Assembly (NCBI RefSeq): GCF_017299535.1
Contig: NZ_CP071238.1
Location: forward strand, 2,480,001 to 2,544,000
DNA: 64,000 nucleotides
Reading direction: 5' to 3'
DNA from: Serratia marcescens subsp. marcescens ATCC 13880
GTDB taxonomy: Bacteria; Pseudomonadota; Gammaproteobacteria; Enterobacterales; Enterobacteriaceae
Shown: positions 55,084 to 63,236 of the stretch, one piece after another
Numbering within the stretch: position 1 is the stretch's first letter
How the letters are laid out: each line of letters opens with the position of its first letter
Position numbers and translations under genes: made by a program
Notes under the pieces: model-generated
Database searches by the model: none
The model's input: the letters and a program-made list of their open reading frames with translations, nothing else
What the model was told of the DNA's origin: nothing

Positions 55084-55137
55084 TTATATTAGATTTATGT
55101 AAATTAGCAATATCTAATTTAAATAGTGCTAATATAA
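55084..55137. promoter_or_regulatory. 54-bp palindromic ArsR operator
   Basis: Outer arms TTATATTAG and CTAATATAA and inner arms AAATTAG and CTAATTT share one centre (55110.5). Across 27 paired positions, 21 match. It fills the gap between the MAPEG-thioredoxin operon and the ArsR gene. AT-rich operators of this type are typical of BigR/YgaV repressors, and the two-site layout suggests two dimers. Confidence 0.8.
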
Positions 55138-55200
55138 TGCTGTGCCAGCGTCTGAAAGCCGCTATAATGCGGCTGAATGATGACGGGGCCGTGATTGACC

Positions 55201-55515
55201 ATGAATGCAAAAGCTAGCCAAGATCCCTTTCTGATCGAAGGGGCGATTGAAGCCGCCAGGCTGTTGAAAGCGATAGGCAACGAACACCGCTTGCTGGTGC
55301 TTTGCCTGCTATTGAAACACGATGAGATTGCCGTGGGGGAGCTACAACAGTTGGTGCCGCTCAGCCAATCGGCGCTGTCGCAGCATCTGGCGAAAATGCG
55401 CAATGAAGGTCTGGTAACGTACCGACGCGAAGCGCAAACCCTGTTTTACCGCATCGATGACCCAAACGTGGCGAAAGTGATCGCCACGCTCAGAGAGATT
55501 TACGCGCCGAAGTGA
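55201..55515 (+). CDS. ArsR-family repressor (BigR/YgaV-like, single cysteine)
   Basis: A 104-residue ArsR/SmtB winged-helix regulator. LLKAIGNEHRLLVLCLLLKHDEIAVGELQQLVPLSQSALSQHLAKMRNEGLVTYRREAQTLFYRI spans the HTH and wing. C35 aligns with the first sensing cysteine of BigR/YgaV, but the second, near the C-terminus, is replaced by Ala102 in EIYAPK. So the usual disulfide or polysulfide bridge cannot form. It is divergent from MAPEG-thioredoxin over a 54-bp palindrome and should repress both directions. TTG 55195 is an alternative start; ATG 55201 is preferred. Confidence 0.9.
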   Translation: MNAKASQDPFLIEGAIEAARLLKAIGNEHRLLVLCLLLKHDEIAVGELQQLVPLSQSALSQHLAKMRNEGLVTYRREAQTLFYRIDDPNVAKVIATLREIYAPK

Positions 55516-55545
55516 ACAGGGCGTTGATCGCCGGCCGAGATTCGC

Positions 55546-55959
55546 TTATCGGTTGGCATCTGCATCACCAGAGAGTTTAAAAGTAAACAACGCCGTTTCA
55601 TGAACACGGCCCGGTGTCCAGCAGCTGCGTGCGATGGCGCTTTTGGTGTCGCGATAGAACTCTGGGGTGCCCGTCAGCACGATATTTCTGGCTTTACCCT
55701 TATCATCAACATCAAACGTTGCGCTCACTTCGCCTTCGCGTTTTTCTGCCTTCGCAGAGGCGGAATAGTGTGGCCGCTCATAAAAAACTTGTCCGTCGCA
55801 TCCCAGGTTAGGCGGTTGCTTTGCCGTTGGAACATCGCTGCCTGCACGCCAGGCATAAACGCAATCATTCACCGCACTGGCTTTTTCACAGCCATCAGGC
55901 TGCATTGGCACGCAGCCGGCAAGTGCCAGGCTCAGCGGGAGGAGGGGGAGTCGTGACAT
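55546..55959 (-). CDS. TonB C-terminal-like lipoprotein
   Basis: A 137-residue lipoprotein. The signal peptide ends with the lipobox LAGC (Cys16), so it would be anchored in a membrane facing the periplasm. The C-terminal half (GEVSATFDVDDKGKARNIVLTGTPEF and AIARSCWTPGRV) matches the TonB C-terminal fold, without the membrane span and proline-rich linker of a real TonB. Start 55959 gives the lipobox at the right place; 55983 is alternative. About 290 bp of AT-rich DNA separate it from the alcohol dehydrogenase gene. Its partner is unknown. Confidence 0.82.
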   Translation of the reverse strand: MSRLPLLPLSLALAGCVPMQPDGCEKASAVNDCVYAWRAGSDVPTAKQPPNLGCDGQVFYERPHYSASAKAEKREGEVSATFDVDDKGKARNIVLTGTPEFYRDTKSAIARSCWTPGRVHETALFTFKLSGDADANR

Positions 55960-56252
55960 GGCATTTCCTGCATGACTTATCAATCAGATAACGTATATTT
56001 TCGCTGAGCGTAGAGTATTTGGAAAGAGAAATGATGCAGCGTCTGTCGATATAAATCGGCCGTGTTTTTCGGCAGAGTGATAAAGCAGAATTTATTGGAT
56101 TTTATTTTATTGAATTATATTTTTTATATTATTTACCGATAAAGATTACTGGCGTTTTTAATTATTTCCCAAGGCAGTAAAATCGGAAAAAATGACCGAT
56201 TGGATTATTCTTTTCTGTAGCCACTTCGGCAGAAACCAAAGGATATTCCGCC
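55960..56252. other. AT-rich intergenic region
   Basis: This gap between divergent genes is clearly AT-rich, with long runs of T and TA. It probably holds the promoters of both genes. I see no RNA gene, terminator or conserved repeat in it. Confidence 0.4.
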
Positions 56253-57338
56253 ATGCGCATGATGAAAGCCGCCGCCTTTATCGAAAAGGGGCGAATAGAA
56301 CTCATTGAAAAACCTATTCCTTCCCCTGGCCCCAACGATGCCTTGCTCAAAATAACCACGACGACAATCTGCGGCACGGATATTCATATCCTCAAGGGGG
56401 AATACACGGTGCCGCGTAGGTTGACCATTGGCCATGAGCCGGTCGGCATTATTGAAAAGTTGGGAAGCAATGTTAAAGGCTTTCAAGAGGGGCAGCGGGC
56501 ATTGGCTGGGGCTATTTGCCCCTCTTTTACTTCCTATTCATGTCAGGACGGCTTTCCCGCGCAGGACGGTTCCTATTTACCCGAATGCCGCTGCCATGGC
56601 TATAAAGCCACGGCGGGTTGGCGCTTCGGCAACGTTATCGACGGCACTCAGGCTGAATATGTCTTGGTGCCTGATGCGGAAGCTAATCTGGCGCTCATCC
56701 CCGACGGTCTGACGGATGAACAGGTGCTGATGTGCCCGGATGTGATGTCTACCGGTTTTAAAGGCGCGGAAAATGCCAACATTAAAATTGGTGACACGGT
56801 GGCCATCTTCGCCCAGGGACCGATCGGTTTATGCGCCACTGCGGGCGCTCGCCTGCAGGGCGCCAGCCTGATTATTGCCGTCAGCAGCTCTCCCGAAAAG
56901 CTGATGATGGCGGGAAAGATGGGGGCAAACGTCTTGCTGAATTACAAGGAAACCGATGTGATTGATGAAATATTCAAGATTACGGCGGGGCGTGGTGTGG
57001 ACGCCAGCATCGAGTGTTTGGGGACGCAGGCCACCTTTAATCAGGCGCTGCGTGTCTTAAAACCCGGTGGCACATTGTCCAGCCTTGGCGTCTATAGCGA
57101 CGATATTCAATTGCCTGTCGAGGCGTTTTCCTATGGGCTGGGCGATCATACGATTCGTACGGCTCTGTGTCCCGGCGGCAAGGAACGGATGCGCAGAATG
57201 ATGAACGTCATCCAGCATGGCGGTTTGGATCTCACACCGTTCGTGACGCATCGTTTTCAGTTGGAGAATATTGCCGAGGCTTATCATATGTTCTCTGAAA
57301 AGCGCGATGGCGTAATTAAGTTGGCGATAACGCCGTAA
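56253..57338 (+). CDS. Zinc-dependent secondary-alcohol dehydrogenase type
   Basis: A 361-residue medium-chain dehydrogenase. The catalytic zinc residues follow the secondary-alcohol pattern: Cys in TICGTDIH, His-Glu in GHEP and the aspartate in CPDVMSTGF (Asp instead of Cys as third ligand). The Rossmann motif is VAIFAQGPIGLCAT. Between the first two there is an insertion CPSFTSYSCQDGFPAQDG in place of the usual four-cysteine structural site. This resembles isopropanol or butanediol dehydrogenases. AAGGA precedes ATG 56253. Its cofactor and substrate cannot be told. Confidence 0.87.
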   Translation: MRMMKAAAFIEKGRIELIEKPIPSPGPNDALLKITTTTICGTDIHILKGEYTVPRRLTIGHEPVGIIEKLGSNVKGFQEGQRALAGAICPSFTSYSCQDGFPAQDGSYLPECRCHGYKATAGWRFGNVIDGTQAEYVLVPDAEANLALIPDGLTDEQVLMCPDVMSTGFKGAENANIKIGDTVAIFAQGPIGLCATAGARLQGASLIIAVSSSPEKLMMAGKMGANVLLNYKETDVIDEIFKITAGRGVDASIECLGTQATFNQALRVLKPGGTLSSLGVYSDDIQLPVEAFSYGLGDHTIRTALCPGGKERMRRMMNVIQHGGLDLTPFVTHRFQLENIAEAYHMFSEKRDGVIKLAITP

Positions 57339-57400
57339 CTGTGCAACACAGGATGAATCTGGCGCAGCGACTGCAGCGACCGCAACCGCTGCGCCTGGTG

Positions 57401-58342
57401 TTACCTGCTTATCGTCTGCTGCAGCGCCTGAACGGAAGAGGCGATGCCGGCATCGACCGACATGGTCAAGTCTTCCATTTCCAGCGACACCCAGTCGTTG
57501 TAACCCATCATGCGCACCACCGAGAAGAATTCCTTCCACCACTGCAGATCCCGGCCGCAGCCGACGGCGACATAGTTCCAGGCCCGGCCGGCCACCTCGT
57601 CGATCGGTTTGGTTTCCAGCAGTCCGTTAACTTCGACGACACCGCGCTCCAGGCGCACGTCCTTGCCGTGTACGTGGTGAATCGCGGGGCCAAGGGCGCG
57701 GGCCACCGCGATGGGGTCCGCGCCCATCCAGATCAAATGGCTGGGATCGAGGTTCAGGCCCACCATCGGGCCAACGGCCTCGCGCAGCCGGAACAGCGTT
57801 TCCGGGTTCCACACCAGCATGGCGCTGAAGTTTTCCAGCGCAAAGCGCTCAACGCCGCACGCTTTGGCTCGGGCGACCAGCGCCTGCCAATAGGGGATCG
57901 CCACCTCATTCCATTGATAGTCCAGACAGTTTTTCACCGTCGGCGGCCAGCTGACGGTATAGGTGATCCAGTTGGGGACGGTGTCATGCGGGCTGGCCGG
58001 CGGCAGGCCGCTCATCATGACGATTTTCTTCACCCCCAGCAGGCCGGCCAGCTCCAGCGTATTGTCGGTTTGGCGCAGATGGCGCTGCCCCAGCTCGCCC
58101 GGATCGAGCGGATTGCCGGAGACATTGAGCGCGGCGATCTCCATGCCGCGGCTGGCCAGCGCTTGCTGCAGCTGCCGGCGTTTGGCGGGGTTGGCCAGCA
58201 GTTCCTCGGTATCCAGATGGGGCGCCGGGGACCAACCGCCGGTGGTCATCTCCACGCCGCGCACCCCCAGCTCCAGCAGCCGATCCAGCATCGGCTCGAA
58301 GGATAAATGGCCCAGGCTGTCGGTACAGAACGAAAGTTTCAT
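57401..58342 (-). CDS. Sugar phosphate isomerase/epimerase (xylose-isomerase-like TIM barrel)
   Basis: A 313-residue protein of the AP-endonuclease-family-2/xylose-isomerase-like superfamily. The family motifs are LSFCTDSLGHLSFEPMLDRLLELGVRGVEMTTGG at the start, metal residues in FALENFS, NLDPSHLIWMG, HVHGKD and WVSLEMED. It probably isomerises or epimerises a keto-sugar or inositol derivative. The start at 58342 has AAGGA. It follows a Gfo/Idh/MocA dehydrogenase by 10 bp, so they share one transcript under LacI control. Confidence 0.9.
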   Translation of the reverse strand: MKLSFCTDSLGHLSFEPMLDRLLELGVRGVEMTTGGWSPAPHLDTEELLANPAKRRQLQQALASRGMEIAALNVSGNPLDPGELGQRHLRQTDNTLELAGLLGVKKIVMMSGLPPASPHDTVPNWITYTVSWPPTVKNCLDYQWNEVAIPYWQALVARAKACGVERFALENFSAMLVWNPETLFRLREAVGPMVGLNLDPSHLIWMGADPIAVARALGPAIHHVHGKDVRLERGVVEVNGLLETKPIDEVAGRAWNYVAVGCGRDLQWWKEFFSVVRMMGYNDWVSLEMEDLTMSVDAGIASSVQALQQTISR

Positions 58343-58352
58343 GGTGCTTTCC

Positions 58353-59528
58353 TTATTGGTAATTAACCCAGGTGGCGCCGTTGTCGGCGGAACGAACGCA
58401 GTTTTCAATCCAGCGCACGCCTTCCAATCCGGCATCGATATCCGGATAGATCAGCGCGGCCAGCGTCTGCCGATCGCCGCGCTGACTGGCGCTGATGGCG
58501 ATGGCGAACTTGAGGTAAATATTGGCCCAGGATTCGGCTAGCCCTTCGGTATGCAGCGCGCCGAGCCGCTCTTCTGCCAGCGCGCTGTCGTCCAGATAGG
58601 GCATGCCGTGGTGCAGCGTTTGGTTGGGCCGCCCCTGGATCTCATAGCGCAATTCGCCGGGCGTGGAATCGCTCCATTGCAGGCTGGCGCGTGAGCCCAC
58701 CACGCGAATGCTTTGGCTGTCCATCGCGCCCGCATTGATGGCGGAGGCCCACATGCGCCCGACGGCGCCGTTTTCGTAGTGCATCAGCACCATGGCATTG
58801 TCTTCCAGCGGGGCGCGGGAAGGGATAAAGCTCTGGCGATCGCACAGCAGGGAGGCAATTTTCATATCGGGCATGACCAGCTGTGAGATGTAGAAGGTAT
58901 GGGTGGAAATGTCGCCCAGCACAAAGGAGGGGCCGGCGATTTTCGGATCGACGCGCCACTTTTGCGCCTCGAACGTGTCCGCGCTTTCGTTGGCGTTGAA
59001 GCCATGGGTGTACTGCAATTCGACCATGCGTATTTCGCCGATGTCGCCGTTCGCGATCATGGCGCGCATCTGCATCAGCAGCGGATGCCCGGAGAAGCCG
59101 TAGGTTACGCCGACGATCAGGCCTTTCTCCGCCGCCAGCGCCTTGATTTCTCTCGCCTCCGCCGTAGTGAAGAACAGCGGTTTTTCGCAAATGACATGCA
59201 GGCCGGCATTCAGCGCGGCGCGCGTGATTTCATAGTGGGTGCCGTTAGGGGTGGCGATGGTCACCACCTCAACGCCATCTTCGCGGTTGGCCTCTTGTTT
59301 CAGCAACTGCTGATAGTCGTCATAGCAGCGTTCGGCGGGCACGCCGAGATTGACGCCAAACTCACGCCCGCGCGCCGCGTCGATATCAAAAGCGCCGGCA
59401 ACCAGCCGATAGGCGGTATTGTCGCGCAGTGCGCCGGAACGGTGCTTGTAGCCCACCTGACTGAGGCGGCCGCCGCCGATCATCGCCCAACGCAGCGGGC
59501 GAGGGATGCTTCTTTCACCATTTAACAT
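58353..59528 (-). CDS. Gfo/Idh/MocA-family sugar/inositol dehydrogenase
   Basis: A 391-residue NAD(P)-dependent oxidoreductase. The N-terminal Rossmann motif is RWAMIGGGRLSQVGYKHR, then TIATPNGTHYEI and VICEKPLFF (with the catalytic lysine EKP). The C-terminal domain has the GDISTHTFYISQLV histidine motif. It oxidises the hydroxyl of a sugar or inositol. AGGAG lies 5-6 bases before ATG 59528. A LacI-type operator lies 20 bases upstream, and the gene is followed by an isomerase in the same operon. Confidence 0.9.
   Translation of the reverse strand: MLNGERSIPRPLRWAMIGGGRLSQVGYKHRSGALRDNTAYRLVAGAFDIDAARGREFGVNLGVPAERCYDDYQQLLKQEANREDGVEVVTIATPNGTHYEITRAALNAGLHVICEKPLFFTTAEAREIKALAAEKGLIVGVTYGFSGHPLLMQMRAMIANGDIGEIRMVELQYTHGFNANESADTFEAQKWRVDPKIAGPSFVLGDISTHTFYISQLVMPDMKIASLLCDRQSFIPSRAPLEDNAMVLMHYENGAVGRMWASAINAGAMDSQSIRVVGSRASLQWSDSTPGELRYEIQGRPNQTLHHGMPYLDDSALAEERLGALHTEGLAESWANIYLKFAIAISASQRGDRQTLAALIYPDIDAGLEGVRWIENCVRSADNGATWVNYQ
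58817..58824 (+). other. KOPS-type octamer
   Basis: GGGAAGGG on the plus strand, pointing toward dif. It lies in the Gfo/Idh/MocA gene. Confidence 0.5.
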
Positions 59529-59548
59529 GCTGACTCCTGACACTGTGG

Positions 59549-59568
59549 CTTTGCACTCGGGTGCAAAG
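59549..59568. promoter_or_regulatory. LacI-family operator A
   Basis: CTTTGCACTC and GGGTGCAAAG, a 20-bp near-perfect palindrome with one mismatch. It is just upstream of the Gfo/Idh gene and downstream of the binding-protein gene. The half-site GGGTGCAAA also occurs at 60574-60582 and 60730-60738. Confidence 0.8.
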
Positions 59569-59595
59569 CGGGTTGAAAAAGAGAGTGGCGACGGT

Positions 59596-60519
59596 TTATT
59601 TCTGGTTCATCTGCGCAAATTGCGGGTAGTTTTCTCGCGTCACGGTGGCATAAGGCACCCAGTTGTAAGACTCGGTTTTGGCGTGATCCAACATCGCTCG
59701 GGTCACTTGCACCGCGCCGATCGCCTGGGCTTTGGCATCCTGGAAAATGGTCACCGCCAGGTCGCCGTTTTTGATAAATTGCAGGCCGTCGGGCGTGCCG
59801 TCGATACCGGCAACCCGTACGCCGTTCTTTTTGGCCTGCTTCAGCGCCATGATCGCTCCGATGGCCATCTCATCGTTGTTGGCGGCGATCGCATCGATCG
59901 GTACGCCGTTCAGCAACCAGCCGGAAACCACGTCGACCGCTTCATTGCGTTGCCATTTCGCAGTCTGTTTCTCTACCACTTTCAGCTCTTTGTGTTTGGC
60001 GATCACCGCTTCCACCGCGCGGGTGCGCTCGCGGGTTTCTTCGTTGGAGAGGGCGCCCATCAGGATCGCCACGTTGCCGCGGTAATTCATTTTTTTGGCT
60101 AGGGCCTCCATCTGCAGGCGGCCACTGAGCGCCGAGTCGGAGCCGACGTAGGCCGTCGCGCCGCTCAGCGGCACTTCGGGTTTGCGGTTGACGAAGATAA
60201 GGGGGATAGCGGCGCGTTTGGCGGCCGCTATCATCGGCTGGACGCCTTGCGTATCGACCGGGTTGAGGATAATGGCGTCCACGCCCTGATTAATCAGATC
60301 GTCTACCTGCTGCACCTGCAGGGCGACATCGCCTTTGGCATCGACGAACTGGCCTTGCAGCTGCTGCGCAGCCAGTTCACGCGCCATTTGGCTGCGCAGG
60401 ATGGAGACGAAGTTGAGATCGAAATTGGCCAACGCCACGCCGACCTGATAGCTCTTGGCCTGAGCGGTCATGACAAACAGCGAGCAGGCTAACATCAACA
60501 ACAGTCTGGTTTTTTTCAT
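59596..60519 (-). CDS. Sugar ABC transporter substrate-binding protein (orphan)
   Basis: A 307-residue periplasmic protein with a signal peptide (cleavage after AQA, residue 21) and the type-I sugar-binding fold of RbsB/YtfQ: VGVALANFDLNFVSILRSQ, QVDDLINQGVDAIILNPVD, AAIPLIFVNRKPE and IAANNDEMAIGAIMALKQA are diagnostic. No ABC ATPase or permease is beside it, so it relies on a transporter encoded elsewhere, or it delivers to a receptor. Operators A and B of the LacI set lie on either side, tying it to the dehydrogenase-isomerase operon. Confidence 0.9.
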   Translation of the reverse strand: MKKTRLLLMLACSLFVMTAQAKSYQVGVALANFDLNFVSILRSQMARELAAQQLQGQFVDAKGDVALQVQQVDDLINQGVDAIILNPVDTQGVQPMIAAAKRAAIPLIFVNRKPEVPLSGATAYVGSDSALSGRLQMEALAKKMNYRGNVAILMGALSNEETRERTRAVEAVIAKHKELKVVEKQTAKWQRNEAVDVVSGWLLNGVPIDAIAANNDEMAIGAIMALKQAKKNGVRVAGIDGTPDGLQFIKNGDLAVTIFQDAKAQAIGAVQVTRAMLDHAKTESYNWVPYATVTRENYPQFAQMNQK

Positions 60520-60564
60520 TACGGTATCCTGTTGAGAAGAGAGGTGTTATGTAAAAACAGTTCT

Positions 60565-60582
60565 TTTGCAACCGGGTGCAAA
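60565..60582. promoter_or_regulatory. LacI-family operator B
   Basis: TTTGCAACC and GGGTGCAAA, an 18-bp palindrome with one mismatch, 45 bases upstream of the binding-protein ATG. It has the same consensus as site A. Confidence 0.8.
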
Positions 60583-60699
60583 TCAGAAGAAAAAACCGCG
60601 ATGAGTCTCTGAATGCCACCGTGAATGTCGGCCATGAAGAAAATTTGGTCAACAGGGGAAAGGTGAAAACAGCGCGGACGATCACAAACTCTTTACGGC

Positions 60700-60738
60700 T
60701 TGCACCCGATTGCACAACAAATTGCAATCGGGTGCAAA
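60700..60738. promoter_or_regulatory. LacI-family operators C and D, tandem
   Basis: A weaker site (TTGCACCCGATTGCAC, from 60700) and a good one (ATTGCAATC with GGGTGCAAA, 60721-60738) lie about 100-137 bases upstream of the LacI start. The pair could bind two dimers and allow autoregulation. Confidence 0.7.
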
Positions 60739-60836
60739 AACGGGACATAATCGCAGCAGGTATGCCGGCAGGCGCTTAGGGGATCTGAGCGAGCAGGGTA
60801 TAGTGTGACTTCACCGAAGCAGGGATCGACGCAACC

Positions 60837-61859
60837 ATGATAAAACACCACAAAGCCACCGCCAGCGACGTCGCCGAAAAGGCCGGCGTCTCTAAATGGA
60901 CGGTATCGCGCGCCTTTACGCCCGGTGCGTCGATCTCGGACAACGCGCGTGAAAGCGTATTGGCGGCGGCCGCCGAGCTGGGCTATCGGCCAAACCTGCT
61001 GGCGCGCAGCCTGTCGCAAAAACGCACGCACATCATTGGCGTAGCCATCGACGAGATGAAGAACCCGCATTCGATGATGATGCTCGATATGGTCACCAAA
61101 CAGCTGCAAACTCGCGGTTATATGGCGCTGCTGCTGAACATCACCGCGGGGGAAAACTACCGGGCGGTGATGGCGATGGCCGATCAGCTGCAGGTCGATG
61201 GCATTCTGTTCCTGGCGACGGTGTTAACCAAAGAGTGGGCGGCGATCGCGCAAGATCTGCATCAGATCCCGCTGGTGCAGGTGTGCCGCAATACGGAAAG
61301 CGAACACATTGATGTGGTCAATATCGACGGCTACCGCGCCGGCGAAGAGATCGCTGCGCTGCTGATAGAGCAAGGGCATCGGCGCTTTGGTTACATGAAG
61401 GGGCCGGACACGCAAAGCAGCCATTTGCTGCGCATGGAAGGCTACCGCGACAGGCTGATGGCCGCCGGCTTTCAGCTGGATCGGGTGCTCACCGCCGGCC
61501 ACTACGATCGCCAGCGCGGTTTCCAACTGATGAGTGAATACCTGCAGGCAACGCCGGAAAGCGAGCGGGTTGAGGCGCTGTTCTGCGAGAACGACGTGCT
61601 GGCGCTGGGGGCGCTCGAAGCGCTCAGGCAAACGGCGCCGTCGTCCGCGATGGCCGTGGTGGGCTTCGACGATATCGATGAGGCCGGCTCAGCCAACTGG
61701 GCGCTGACCAGCTACAGCCAACGCATCGACCGACTGGTCGAAGAAGCCTTGAATCGCCTGATCGACAATCGCGCCACGGCAGACGGCGCCTGGCGGCACG
61801 GAGAATTGCGGGTTCGGCGGTCGCATGTGAAGCAAGAGGGAATTCAGATCGCTGATTGA
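60837..61859 (+). CDS. LacI-family repressor
   Basis: A 340-residue LacI-type regulator. The HTH is ATASDVAEKAGVSKWTVSRAFTPGASIS, with the hinge helix NLLARSLSQKRTH after it. The effector-binding domain has the periplasmic-binding-protein fold (IGVAIDEMKNPHSMMMLDMV and the FCENDVLALGALEALRQ region). It belongs to the GntR/IdnR-like group. Four operator-like sites flank it and its targets, so it controls itself, the sugar-binding protein and the dehydrogenase-isomerase operon. The inducer is probably a sugar acid or inositol-type compound, but is not identified. Confidence 0.93.
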   Translation: MIKHHKATASDVAEKAGVSKWTVSRAFTPGASISDNARESVLAAAAELGYRPNLLARSLSQKRTHIIGVAIDEMKNPHSMMMLDMVTKQLQTRGYMALLLNITAGENYRAVMAMADQLQVDGILFLATVLTKEWAAIAQDLHQIPLVQVCRNTESEHIDVVNIDGYRAGEEIAALLIEQGHRRFGYMKGPDTQSSHLLRMEGYRDRLMAAGFQLDRVLTAGHYDRQRGFQLMSEYLQATPESERVEALFCENDVLALGALEALRQTAPSSAMAVVGFDDIDEAGSANWALTSYSQRIDRLVEEALNRLIDNRATADGAWRHGELRVRRSHVKQEGIQIAD

Positions 61860-61893
61860 GTTCATGGCGGATAATATTTCCGCCATGCTAAAA

Positions 61894-62556
61894 TTATGGA
61901 GTTTCATCTGGCACAGAGATAAGCCAGGGTGTAGCAGAGCCATTTTTTATGGCCTCAAGATAATTTTCCACCATAATCTGATTTTTTTCAGACATTTCAC
62001 AAAATATTACCAGTTGGCCGAATAGTTCAGTGTCATCATTGATTTCATCAGGAATTACTTCCGGAACGAATGTAATAGCGCGTTTAGACAACGTTCGCAC
62101 GGTGAATTTTTTGCCAAACTCAGGTTGGCTATCAAACGCATTAACGCCTATTTCAAGTAAATTCAAAGAGGGTGAATAGATGGCATACCATGATTTTTGG
62201 TAGCAAAAAATCCCACCTTTAAATTTTGGCATTGCTTTGAAATTAATTGTGTTTTCCGTTTTTATTCGCTTTATGGCAGTTAATGTATACTTTTTCGTTG
62301 AGTACAGTTCCTTGAGAAAAATGGCAGCACATAAAAAAACAAAGCCTGCTGAAAGAAAAGAAAATATGGTAATCAGAATGCCAGTGGCAGAAAGATCTGA
62401 ATTGAGAAGGAACATTATCGTAATAGCGACAACTAGAAATAAAGCTATATTTATCAACCCATCTTTTTTTGTTATGTCCTTCCTGAATTTCACAATGAAA
62501 TAAATTACTGCAGCAAAGACTAAACCATAAAAAAAGAGTAATGACCGATCGGGCAT
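61894..62556 (-). CDS. Orphan AT-rich membrane protein, unknown function
   Basis: About 220 residues. The first 90 residues hold four hydrophobic segments (LLFFYGLVFAAVIYFIVKF, INIALFLVVAITIMFLL, TGILITIFSFLSAGFVFLCAAIFL), and the last 130 are a soluble domain with mixed charged residues (WYAIYSPSLNLLEIGVNAFDS). The gene is far more AT-rich than its neighbours, suggesting recent transfer. ATG 62556 has GGA upstream; 62571 would add five residues. I do not recognise the family. It lies between the LacI gene and the dif region. Confidence 0.65.
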   Translation of the reverse strand: MPDRSLLFFYGLVFAAVIYFIVKFRKDITKKDGLINIALFLVVAITIMFLLNSDLSATGILITIFSFLSAGFVFLCAAIFLKELYSTKKYTLTAIKRIKTENTINFKAMPKFKGGIFCYQKSWYAIYSPSLNLLEIGVNAFDSQPEFGKKFTVRTLSKRAITFVPEVIPDEINDDTELFGQLVIFCEMSEKNQIMVENYLEAIKNGSATPWLISVPDETP

Positions 62557-62695
62557 GATTCCATTCGCCAAAAAATTGATATTGCGTGTAATTTATAGTA
62601 ATGGTTTAAAATAAGCAATATCCGGTTTGATTTTCAACCGTTACGACAGGAATCACATCCGCTTAAATCTGAACCCCTGTGTGAGTTTCTTGTCT

Positions 62696-62724
62696 CCAGA
62701 TTTCACGTAGCGCGATCAAAAAGG
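62696..62724 (+). repeat. Copy 2 of the ACGTAGCGCGATC repeat
   Basis: CCAGATTTCACGTAGCGCGA followed by TCAAAAAGG. It lies about 510 bases left of dif and just upstream of the DUF4440-like gene, whose ribosome site begins within the repeat's tail. Confidence 0.75.
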
Positions 62725-62729
62725 AGGGC

Positions 62730-63113
62730 ATGTTGACCCATTTTGCAGAGTGGCTTAGCCAAATTCAGGCGCTTGAGGTTGAACTGCACCAGCCAACGAC
62801 GCGCTGCGATCCGAAACGTGTCGCGGCATTGTTGCATGAAGACTTTGAAGAGATTGGTCGTTCAGGGCTGCGCTATGACAAGCGCCAGACCGTTGCGGCG
62901 CTGGAGATGGAAACGGATTATCCGCAGATTGTCGCCGAAGCTTTTAAGCTGGCGCAAATCAGCGAAGGCGCCGTGTTGCTGACGTATAAAAGTTTTCAGC
63001 GTGACGCACAGGGCCGCGCCGTTCGTTGCACTGAGCGCTCATCGATTTGGCTCCTGAAAGATAAAGAGGGTTGGCAGATGCGATTTCATCAAGGTACGCC
63101 GACTGATGATTGA
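62730..63113 (+). CDS. DUF4440 / SnoaL-like protein
   Basis: A 127-residue protein of the NTF2-like fold. LLHEDFEEIGRSGLRYDKRQTVAALEME and LLTYKSFQRDAQGRAVRCTERSSIWLLKDKEGWQMRFHQGTP match the DUF4440 pattern. Such proteins often have no catalytic role or bind a small ligand. AAGGAGG is only 2 bases before ATG 62730; a TTG at 62733 has better spacing. The gene lies between repeat copy 2 and dif. Function unknown. Confidence 0.8.
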   Translation: MLTHFAEWLSQIQALEVELHQPTTRCDPKRVAALLHEDFEEIGRSGLRYDKRQTVAALEMETDYPQIVAEAFKLAQISEGAVLLTYKSFQRDAQGRAVRCTERSSIWLLKDKEGWQMRFHQGTPTDD

Positions 63114-63236
63114 TTGCGTTTAAAAGCGGCGAGTGACAGTAAGCCTGGCGGGAAAATGGAATGTCGGAATGATAACGTTGAAGGTGAGGCGAGAGATGAT
63201 GTGCAGGGCTAATCCCGGTGCGTATTCAGTATTTCA

